DNA of 64,000 nt from Marinicella meishanensis. Its GTDB lineage: Bacteria > Pseudomonadota > Gammaproteobacteria > Xanthomonadales > Marinicellaceae. Below the pieces are notes generated by a model that ran no database searches, was not told the DNA's origin, and saw nothing but the letters and a program-made list of their open reading frames with translations. Below are positions 1 to 6,513 of the stretch, one piece after another. The position numbers and the translations under genes are program-made. Numbering within the stretch: the first letter of the stretch is position 1; each line of letters starts with the position of its first letter. Where the stretch lies: NCBI RefSeq assembly GCF_019931145.1, contig NZ_JAIOUV010000004.1:62001-126000 (forward strand), read 5' to 3'.

Positions 1-171
1 GTTGAAATGGGCTGCCAGTTTCAAGGCGATCACAGTGGATGGCACAAACCGGCCCACCTCGATGGTGCTGATGGTTTTTCTCGACACGCCAATGGCGGCC
101 GCCAACTCACTTTGGCTGATGCGATGTTCGGCCCGAAACACCCGGATCCGATTGTGTAAAGTGGCCGACAT
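1..171 (-). CDS. XRE-family helix-turn-helix regulator (partial)
   Basis: The first 57 residues of a small Cro/CI-type DNA-binding protein, cut off by the left edge. Reading the reverse strand from the ATG whose complement is at 169-171 gives a start of MSATLHNRIRVFRAEH, then the helix-turn-helix core ISQSELAAAIGVSRKTIST and the IEVGRFVPS turn. This matches short (65-75 residue) regulators that usually sit next to small membrane proteins. Its start overlaps the stop of the upstream membrane protein by one base (TGATG), so the two are probably translated together. It probably binds its own operon promoter, where a palindrome lies at 692-716. The target is inferred. Confidence 0.85.
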   Translation of the reverse strand, partial: MSATLHNRIRVFRAEHRISQSELAAAIGVSRKTISTIEVGRFVPSTVIALKLAAHFN

Positions 172-647
172 CAGTCCCAATCCTCGGTCTCAGGCTGGAC
201 CAAACCATCATGCACCAAGTACAGGAAAGTGATGCTGGCCGAAACCGTCATCAAAGCAAACATGACATTGAAATAGGTGGTGCCACTGATGACGGCTGCA
301 AACAACACCTTGCTGACTGTCTGGAACAACACCATCCCCGCGATGGTGATGCCCCAAGAGATCGACAAGGCTTGTTGTAATGCGTGGGCGGCAAACCCCT
401 CAGTATCTTGGTCAACGGCTTGTTGGTTTTTGATTTTCTGCAGCAAGTTCGGACCCAAAGCCCACACAATCATGAGACCGATCAATGAACCCAACCAGGG
501 TATGGCTGTTTGGATGTAGGCTTGCCAGCCGACAGGTAAGAGCGGGGCCAACAATTTGATCAGATACAAGCCACCCGTCATTAACATGATCCAGGCCAAG
601 CGGCTGTAAATGCGGTCAATTTTTTCTGCACAGTGATTGTTTTCCAT
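171..647 (-). CDS. Small four-helix membrane protein, partner of XRE regulator
   Basis: A 158-residue inner-membrane protein with four hydrophobic segments at about residues 15-38, 44-66, 95-116 and 121-145. The charged linker QKIKNQQAVDQDTEG lies between helices 2 and 3. No family with known function was recognised. A good Shine-Dalgarno (AAGGAG) lies upstream of the ATG at 647. It is the first gene of a two-gene unit with the XRE regulator. Many bacteria pair such a regulator with a small membrane protein of unknown role, and the membrane protein may sense something or simply be the regulated product. Confidence 0.75.
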   Translation of the reverse strand: MENNHCAEKIDRIYSRLAWIMLMTGGLYLIKLLAPLLPVGWQAYIQTAIPWLGSLIGLMIVWALGPNLLQKIKNQQAVDQDTEGFAAHALQQALSISWGITIAGMVLFQTVSKVLFAAVISGTTYFNVMFALMTVSASITFLYLVHDGLVQPETEDWD

Positions 648-691
648 ATTTTCTCCTTGTTATTGATACTTACACATCACATAATGATACC

Positions 692-716
692 TTTGGGTTA
701 CATTATGCAACCCAAA
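692..716. promoter_or_regulatory. 25-bp near-perfect palindrome, candidate operator
   Basis: TTTGGGTT, A, CAT, T, ATG, C, AACCCAAA: a palindrome around the T at 704 with one mismatched pair (A700/C708). It lies about 45-70 bp upstream of the membrane-protein/XRE operon and 130 bp upstream of the DGPF gene on the other strand. A related CATAATG sits at 678-684. Its position suggests an operator for the neighbouring XRE regulator. Binding is inferred. Confidence 0.45.
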
Positions 717-843
717 CAACCCTTTTGTCAATTTTTTTCAATGACCTGTCGAATTGTTCTCACCTCACTCGTTTCAACACGGCAAGCAGGTGTAATTATG
801 TCACCTTTGATTTAAACTGATTCATACCTTACAGGAGATAGCC

Positions 844-1197
844 ATGCAATATTTATTGATGATTTACAGCGCGGAAGATGCCGGCCCACAACCCGGTGAT
901 GACGATTTCATGCAAATGCTGGGTGAATACCAAAAATTCACCGACGAAGTGGAACAAGCGGGTGCGATGCTCGGCGGCGAAGCCTTGGAGGCGACCACCA
1001 CCGCCACCACCGTGCGGGTCCGGAACGGCCAAAGCCACATCACCGATGGCCCCTTTGCCGAGACCAAAGAAGCCCTGGGCGGGTATTATTTGTTGGATTG
1101 CAAAGACCTGGACGAAGCCATTCGATATGCCGCCAAGATTCCCTCAGCGGCTTATGGTTGCGTGGAGATCAGACCCATCATGGTCTTGCCCAGCTAA
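844..1197 (+). CDS. YCII-related (DGPF domain) protein
   Basis: A 117-residue alpha/beta protein of the YCII/DGPF family, including the defining DGPFAETKE at about residues 69-77 and GGYYLLDCKDLDEA after it. An AGGAGAT Shine-Dalgarno precedes the ATG. The gene lies 11 bp before an ECF42-type sigma factor gene, the partnership from which that sigma group was defined. DGPF proteins have been proposed as sigma-factor partners or as the regulated product. No enzymatic activity is established, and nothing in this sequence adds to that. Confidence 0.9.
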   Translation: MQYLLMIYSAEDAGPQPGDDDFMQMLGEYQKFTDEVEQAGAMLGGEALEATTTATTVRVRNGQSHITDGPFAETKEALGGYYLLDCKDLDEAIRYAAKIPSAAYGCVEIRPIMVLPS

Positions 1198-1208
1198 CCG
1201 CTGCTGCC

Positions 1209-2456
1209 ATGTCCAATCAGCCCGACTCATTGCGCGATCAATTGAACCAATTGATGCGCCATGAGCGGGCGCAACTGTTGGCCATTTTGATCCAAAAAGT
1301 CAATGACTTCGAATTGGCCGAGGACGCGTTGCAAGAGGCTTTTGTCAAAGCCTGGAGTCACTGGCCTGATGCCGCCATTCCTGACAACCCCAAAAGCTGG
1401 TTGTTGAAAACCGCCTACCACCATGCCATCGATGGCTTGCGGCGGCAAAGCAACTTTCATCGCAAGCAACCACTGATCAGTCAATTACAAGAACTGCAAC
1501 ATGAATTGTCTGGCGCACACACCGACCATGACATCGCCGATGAACGCTTGCGGTTGATCTTCAGTTGTTGTCACCCGGCACTGGATGAAACCACGCAAGT
1601 GGCCCTGACCTTGAACACCGTGTGTGGCTTCACCGCCGAACAGGTGGCGGCCTCATTCATGCTCAAAACCACCACCCAGGCGCAACGCCTGGTGCGCGCC
1701 AAACGCAAGATCAAATTGTCGGGCATCCCCTATCAAGTGCCGGATTCGGCGCAATTGCCCACGCGTTTGAATCAGGTGTTGTCGGTGATCTACCTGATTT
1801 ACAATGCCGGTTATTATGCCCATGAACAACTGGGGCTGATCAATCCGGTGCACACCGATGAAGCCATGTATTTGGCCAACACCTTGAATCAACTGCTGCC
1901 CGATCAAGCCGAAGTGTTGGGCTTATTGGCCTTGATGCAATTTCACCAATCGCGCATGCCAGCCCGCCATGCGCACCCTGACCGCTTCATCAGTTTGGAA
2001 CACCAAGACCGCGATTTATGGGACCAGGGGTTGATCGCCGCCGCCAACAGCCGATTTCAGCAAGCCATGGCGTTGAAGAACCTGGGCCCTTATCAAATTC
2101 AAGCGGCCATCAGCGGGGTTCACAGCCTGGCGCACAGTTGGTCAGACACCGATTGGACCCAGATCGTGGCCTTGTATGAAAAATTGTGGCAATACCAGCC
2201 CACCGACCCGGTGCGCATCAACCACGCCGTGGCCCTGTCTTATGCTGGAGATGTGGAGGCAGCCTGGCATCTGTTACAAGCCATCGACACGCAACAATTA
2301 CCCGACTACCTGCCTTACTTTCTGGCCCATGCCCAGATCGCCAAACTCAGGGCCGAACCAGACCAGGCCATCAGTTACCTGTCACAAGCCATGGCCTTGT
2401 CAAAAAATCAACAAGAGCGGACTCACATCCAACAACAAATGGACCGTTTGCGCTGA
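1209..2456 (+). CDS. ECF42-type RNA polymerase sigma factor
   Basis: A 415-residue sigma factor. The sigma-70 region 2 segment lies near residues 20-85 (ELAEDALQEAFVKAW, then PKSWLLKTAYHHAIDGLRR), and region 4 near 125-180 (LNTVCGFTAEQVAASF, then AQRLVRAKRKIK). A C-terminal extension of over 200 residues contains TPR-like helices, such as RINHAVALSYAGDVEAAW. This layout and the preceding DGPF gene are hallmarks of group ECF42, which lacks a classical anti-sigma factor. The ATG at 1209 was chosen because it follows the DGPF stop closely. The open frame extends upstream to 1098 inside the DGPF gene with no family similarity. Confidence 0.9.
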   Translation: MSNQPDSLRDQLNQLMRHERAQLLAILIQKVNDFELAEDALQEAFVKAWSHWPDAAIPDNPKSWLLKTAYHHAIDGLRRQSNFHRKQPLISQLQELQHELSGAHTDHDIADERLRLIFSCCHPALDETTQVALTLNTVCGFTAEQVAASFMLKTTTQAQRLVRAKRKIKLSGIPYQVPDSAQLPTRLNQVLSVIYLIYNAGYYAHEQLGLINPVHTDEAMYLANTLNQLLPDQAEVLGLLALMQFHQSRMPARHAHPDRFISLEHQDRDLWDQGLIAAANSRFQQAMALKNLGPYQIQAAISGVHSLAHSWSDTDWTQIVALYEKLWQYQPTDPVRINHAVALSYAGDVEAAWHLLQAIDTQQLPDYLPYFLAHAQIAKLRAEPDQAISYLSQAMALSKNQQERTHIQQQMDRLR

Positions 2457-2459
2457 GGG

Positions 2460-3356
2460 TCAATCAGTCAAGCGCGCCAAGTCCTCTGCGGCCGGCGCAA
2501 AATCGGCATCGGCAGCCAGGCTGTGTTTGAGCGACTCAATGGCCCGTTGGGTGTTGCCTTGGTTTTCGTGGGCCAAGGCCTCTCGCCACCAGGCAGCCGC
2601 GGCCGGCGGCAAGCCCAGTTCGCTGTCGACCTGCGGCAATTTTTCCCGATACCCCTGTAACAACTCAATGGCCAATGCCGACTCTTGTTGGGCCAGGATG
2701 CGCCATTTGGCCCGTTGGTATTGAGCCAACAACGGCCAACCCGGATCGACATCGCCTTGGATACGCAACAGCAGATCTTCGGCAGCAGCGTGGCCTTCTC
2801 GTTGCATGTGCCATCCCGCCAGCTGCATCAAAGCCTCTGGATTGTCTGGTTCCAACTCGACCATGCGTTGCAACAACTGTCCTTGCAGCTCTGGTTGTTC
2901 GTTGACCGCGGCCCATTGCGCTTCCATCTGTAAACCATGGAACAGGCTGACCGTTTTCAACTGCTTGATGCGTTCAGCGGCGTGGTCTTTATCACCACCG
3001 GCGATGCCCGGGGCAAACAAATAAAAACCAATTTCTTCGGTGCGGGCATCGACATTTTTTGGGTCCAACTCGATGCTTTTGGCCAAGGCCTCTTTGTAAT
3101 CGCCCAAGGAAAACATCGCCCGCACTTGACTGACCTCTTGCATCTTGACCCGCAAGGCGCTGGCCAACAAAAAATGGGCCACTGAACTGTGTGGGTGTTC
3201 ATCGACCAAGTCCTCGGCCAAATCCAAGGCCGCGTCCCAGTCATTGGCTTTCAGCGCATCACGCACGGCGGACCGTTGAGCGACCGTTACCGACCCAACA
3301 CCCAATGAAACCATCAACAACATCGAAAATATCCCAATCCGCATCCTGTTCACCAT
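2460..3356 (-). CDS. Exported TPR-repeat protein
   Basis: A protein of about 300 residues with an N-terminal hydrophobic signal segment (RIGIFSMLLMVSLGVGSVTVA), then tetratricopeptide helices throughout: DWDAALDLAEDLVDEHPHSS, a YKEALAKSIELDPKN unit, LEPDNPEALMQLAGWHM, and a terminal NTQRAIESLKHSL. It probably acts in the periplasm as a protein-interaction scaffold. The frame is open to an ATG at 3380, and ATGs at 3356 and 3344 are also possible. None has a strong Shine-Dalgarno. I took 3356 because it gives a normal signal peptide. It converges on the ECF42 gene with a 3-bp gap. No specific family name can be assigned. Confidence 0.75.
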   Translation of the reverse strand: MVNRMRIGIFSMLLMVSLGVGSVTVAQRSAVRDALKANDWDAALDLAEDLVDEHPHSSVAHFLLASALRVKMQEVSQVRAMFSLGDYKEALAKSIELDPKNVDARTEEIGFYLFAPGIAGGDKDHAAERIKQLKTVSLFHGLQMEAQWAAVNEQPELQGQLLQRMVELEPDNPEALMQLAGWHMQREGHAAAEDLLLRIQGDVDPGWPLLAQYQRAKWRILAQQESALAIELLQGYREKLPQVDSELGLPPAAAAWWREALAHENQGNTQRAIESLKHSLAADADFAPAAEDLARLTD

Positions 3357-3527
3357 TTTGCCAGTTAGAAAGCCATGCATCCTAACGGATGGGGCATTAA
3401 TTTTTCGTAACCCAATCCATCCCCTGCATCAAACTTGTCGCTTAATTGAAAAATTTTCATCAATTTTTGTCCCTTTCGATCTTGGGTTTTGTATGTACCT
3501 GATATGAACCAAAACGATGATCACAAC

Positions 3528-3797
3528 ATGAAAGCACCGATCTTAAAAACTACGAGCCTGTTTGTCTCTTTGCTCTTGGCCCATTCGGTGGCTGCCAATT
3601 ATGAGATCAAACAACACAGCATCAACAGCGGCGGCGGGACCCTGCAAGGCCAAAGCTTCCACTTACAAGGCACCATCGGCCAAGCCGTCGCTGAACCGCT
3701 CAGCCAGGGTGGCACATACCAACTGTCACCAGGCTTTTGGTCCCCAAACCAAACTGCCAATGATGACGTTATTTTCATCACTGGCTTTGAACCATAA
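3528..3797 (+). CDS. Small secreted protein with C-terminal GFE tail
   Basis: An 89-residue exported protein. The ATG at 3528 begins a clear signal peptide (MKAPILKTTSLFVSLLLAHS, cleavage near AVAA). The mature part contains a conserved module: SINSGGGTLQG, then FHLQGTIGQ and YQLSPGFW. Similar SGGG...GTIGQ...GGFW modules occur in secreted proteins of several phyla and have no known activity. The protein ends in DDVIFITGFEP, a short acidic-hydrophobic GFE tail resembling the end of the beta-helix protein at 12882-14300. It lies 20 bp before the large repeat protein and is probably co-transcribed with it. An in-frame ATG at 3489 would precede the signal peptide and is less likely. Confidence 0.75.
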   Translation: MKAPILKTTSLFVSLLLAHSVAANYEIKQHSINSGGGTLQGQSFHLQGTIGQAVAEPLSQGGTYQLSPGFWSPNQTANDDVIFITGFEP

Positions 3798-3817
3798 CCA
3801 CAAACAGGAGAACCAGC

Positions 3818-5935
3818 ATGATCCGCAACACATTAATTTTTATGGCCTGGGTGATGGCCAGTTTTGCAGCCGAGGGCCAAACCCCGTTGAGCAGTGAGTT
3901 CACCTACCAAGGGGAATTGCGTTCTGCCGGCCAACCGGTGAATCAAACCATGGACTTTGAGTTTGAATTGTATGATGCCGCCCAAGGTGGCACTTTGGTG
4001 GGCAGTTACTTGGCTGATGACTTGCCAGTGAATGACGGCATGTTTGCCACGCCTTTGGATTTCGGCTTGGGTGCATTCATTGGTGATCACATGTGGTTGG
4101 AAATCCATGTCAGACCGGGCAACAGCACCGGAGGCTACCAACAGCTGTTACCCAGACAGATCATCCAATCCAGCCCTTATGCCATCCATGCCCAATTCGT
4201 TGGCGTTGATGCAGTGGGTCAAGCCGAACTGCGCGATGGCAGCGTCAGCAGCGCCAAAGTACAAGCGCAAGCAATCGGCGCCAGTCAAGCCAATTTGATT
4301 GAAATCCAAGGACGGGTCACCGGTACTTGTCCCAGCAACCAATACCTGACTGGTATCAACCAAGACGGTTCGGTCAATTGTGCCGCTGACCAAACTGGCC
4401 TGACCCAAGTGACCGGTGGTGACATCGTCGATGGCACCGTGGACACCGCCGATTTGGCCAATTTCAGCATCACCGCTGACAAAATCCAAGGCGGCAGCAT
4501 CAACAACAGCCACATCAATCCATCGCAGATCCAAAACCGCATCAATGGCACCTGCCCAGTCGGTCAGTATTTGCAAAGTGTCAACCAAGACGGCAGTGTG
4601 GCTTGTGCCAGTGACCAAGCGGGCCTGACCACAGTCACCAGTGCCGACATCGTTGATGGCACCATCCAAAGGGCTGATTTGACCAATGCCATAATCAATG
4701 AGGACAAGTTGGCTGATGGCGCCGTCAGCGCCAATAAGATTCAAGCCAGTGCGGTGGGCAGCAATCAAATCAACAGTTCACAAGTACAACAAAGAATCAA
4801 TGGACAATGTGCACCAGGACACCATCTGCGTACCATCAACCAAGATGGCAGCTTGGACTGTGAGCTGTTGCCGGTGAGTCAATTGAATTCAGTTGATGTC
4901 ACAGACAATATTTTTGTGGCTGTCCAATCGGTTTTGAACAGCAACGGCCTGCCCATCATCATCTATGCATCATACGACATGAATGGCGTGCCATATTTAC
5001 ACCTCTACCAATGCCACAATGCCAATTGCACAGCAGGCGTTCAAAACATGGATCAATGGTTAATTGGTTCATTGGCTGGTGTGGGCTTCAGTGCGGCCAT
5101 CAACCCAATCAGCAACAAACTCAATGTGGTTTACAACGAAAACTACACATTGAAGTTGTTGGTTTGCGTGACCACAGACTGTACCAACCACAATGTCATT
5201 GACTTAAACACTGATGGCAGTAATCCTTCTTTGACCCACACTTCATCTGGGTTTCCCTTGATCAGTTATTATGATTTTGACAATGATGACTTGCGGGTTT
5301 TTGCTTGTTTTAACAGCGCATGCACGGCCAGCAACAACTATGTCGTCGACAGTGCAGGTAACACCGGCAATTACAGTCGCATCATCTGGCGTGCAGCCAG
5401 CAACCGGGCCTTGATCCTTTACAACGCAGACAGCAACCAAATCCTAAAAGTACGTGATTGTACCAGCACCTACTGCAACACCGGCAACAATCGCATCGTC
5501 GACAACAGCACTTTCATCGGCAATTTTCAAAAGGGCTTGGCATTGGATCCAGTGACTGGTAGACCCGTCATGATCTACCAAGACCTGACCAATGATGTGT
5601 TGAAAATGGCCTATTGTTTGGATGTGGTTTGTGCTTCGATTTCCACCCGCGATTTGGTAGCTTCAGGCCAAGCTGCCGATTTGACCTTCAATCAGGACAA
5701 TCAGCCCATCATCACATTCCTCAAGCAAGGTGACATCGATGCATTGCACCTGATCCGATGCACCGAATACCGATGCAACGATTTCAGCAGCCGGGTGATC
5801 AATGACTTTCCAGGTGCCAGACCAACCCATTCCGTCATCATGAACAACGAGCAAAAACCATTGATCACCTTCGTCAGCAGAGACGATGACCGCATCAAAA
5901 ATTTCATGTGTGCCGATTCGGTGTGTTCGTATTAA
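3818..5935 (+). CDS. Large secreted repeat protein with predicted seven-bladed propeller
   Basis: A 705-residue exported protein with signal peptide MIRNTLIFMAWVMASFAAEG. Residues about 25-130 (FTYQGELRSAGQPVNQTMDFEF to IIQSSPYAIHAQ) match the conserved head of bacterial surface and tail-fibre-like proteins. Residues about 165-350 contain three diverged repeats built on CPxxQYLxxxNQDGSVxC plus DIVDGT and ADL/KI elements. Residues about 365-705 contain seven units, each with a Cys-x4-Cys pair (QCHNANC, VCVTTDC, ACFNSAC, DCTSTYC, YCLDVVC, RCTEYRC, MCADSVC) after phrases like PVMIYQDLTNDVLKM. This fits a disulfide-stapled beta-propeller. A CAGGAGAA ribosome site precedes the ATG. The likely role is a surface or adhesion protein. 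Substrate and function are unknown. Confidence 0.75.
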   Translation: MIRNTLIFMAWVMASFAAEGQTPLSSEFTYQGELRSAGQPVNQTMDFEFELYDAAQGGTLVGSYLADDLPVNDGMFATPLDFGLGAFIGDHMWLEIHVRPGNSTGGYQQLLPRQIIQSSPYAIHAQFVGVDAVGQAELRDGSVSSAKVQAQAIGASQANLIEIQGRVTGTCPSNQYLTGINQDGSVNCAADQTGLTQVTGGDIVDGTVDTADLANFSITADKIQGGSINNSHINPSQIQNRINGTCPVGQYLQSVNQDGSVACASDQAGLTTVTSADIVDGTIQRADLTNAIINEDKLADGAVSANKIQASAVGSNQINSSQVQQRINGQCAPGHHLRTINQDGSLDCELLPVSQLNSVDVTDNIFVAVQSVLNSNGLPIIIYASYDMNGVPYLHLYQCHNANCTAGVQNMDQWLIGSLAGVGFSAAINPISNKLNVVYNENYTLKLLVCVTTDCTNHNVIDLNTDGSNPSLTHTSSGFPLISYYDFDNDDLRVFACFNSACTASNNYVVDSAGNTGNYSRIIWRAASNRALILYNADSNQILKVRDCTSTYCNTGNNRIVDNSTFIGNFQKGLALDPVTGRPVMIYQDLTNDVLKMAYCLDVVCASISTRDLVASGQAADLTFNQDNQPIITFLKQGDIDALHLIRCTEYRCNDFSSRVINDFPGARPTHSVIMNNEQKPLITFVSRDDDRIKNFMCADSVCSY
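4310..4864 (+). repeat. Three diverged coding repeats (Cys...NQDGS...Cys)
   Basis: Within the large secreted protein, three units of roughly 60-75 codons begin with GRVTGTC, NRINGTC and QRINGQC. Each carries a 16-residue spacer with NQDGS between two cysteines. The two linkers between units carry ADIVDGT/GDIVDGT and K-I-Q motifs. The DNA is diverged, so duplication is not recent. Confidence 0.7.
4910..5935 (+). repeat. Seven coding repeats with CxxxxC, predicted propeller blades
   Basis: Seven consecutive units of about 45-50 codons each end in a Cys-x4-Cys pair following a hydrophobic strand such as LKLLVC, LRVFAC, LKVRDC, LKMAYC or LHLIRC. Seven units suggest one complete seven-bladed propeller, with the cysteine pair bridging each blade. 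Confidence 0.6.
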
Positions 5936-5964
5936 TGCGTTGTGCAATATGACAACAAAGAAGG

Positions 5965-6513
5965 TTAGCCCAACACCTGCTGCAACACCCGCCTGACTGC
6001 CTGCCAGTCGCGTTTAATGGTGCGGACATTGACACCGAGTAAGTCAGCGACCTCGTCATTGCCCAGGCCCAGGAAATATTTCAGCTCAAACACTTCCTGG
6101 GCCCGTTGGTTGTGCTCGGCCACCGCTTTGATGACGGCGTTGAGTTTTAACAACCAGTCTGCCGATTCGGTGCTGTTGATTTGGATGTCATGCATGGAAG
6201 CCACATTGGCTTGGCGCTTCTGGGTCTTTTTGGCCTGCGCTGCGTTGATCAAGATTTGACGCATGGCTTGGGCCGCGATGCAAAAGAAATGTTTGCGACT
6301 GCTGGCATCCACGCCATATTTTTTTAATTTGATCCAGGCTTCGTTGACCAATGAGGTGGTGTTCAAGGTGGCGCTGGCATCGAATTGTTGCCGACGAAGG
6401 CCGGCTGCGATGACTTTTAAATCTGGGTAAATCAATGGAATCAATTGGTCCAACGCCTGTTGCTCACCATTGGCTGCCTGCTCAATCAATAAGGTCACGT
6501 TGAACTCATTCAT
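5965..6513 (-). CDS. ECF sigma factor linked to Ser/Thr kinase
   Basis: A 182-residue extracytoplasmic-function sigma factor of the type often annotated as TIGR02999 (sigma-70 X6). Region 2 contains TSLVNEAWIKLKK and RKHFFCIAAQAMRQILIN. Region 4 contains ELKYFLGLGNDEVADLLGV and the helix-turn-helix RTIKRDWQAVRR. No anti-sigma factor is adjacent. Instead its start overlaps by 8 bp the end of a Ser/Thr kinase gene transcribed first. Kinase-controlled ECF factors are known, for example the EcfP/PknT pair in Vibrio, so activation by phosphorylation is a reasonable inference. The regulon is unknown. Confidence 0.9.
   Translation of the reverse strand: MNEFNVTLLIEQAANGEQQALDQLIPLIYPDLKVIAAGLRRQQFDASATLNTTSLVNEAWIKLKKYGVDASSRKHFFCIAAQAMRQILINAAQAKKTQKRQANVASMHDIQINSTESADWLLKLNAVIKAVAEHNQRAQEVFELKYFLGLGNDEVADLLGVNVRTIKRDWQAVRRVLQQVLG

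Noticed and set aside
4148-4768. Long reverse-strand open frame opposite the repeat region of the secreted protein
   Set aside because: A shadow of the repetitive coding sequence; the forward frame has signal peptide, ribosome site and domain structure.
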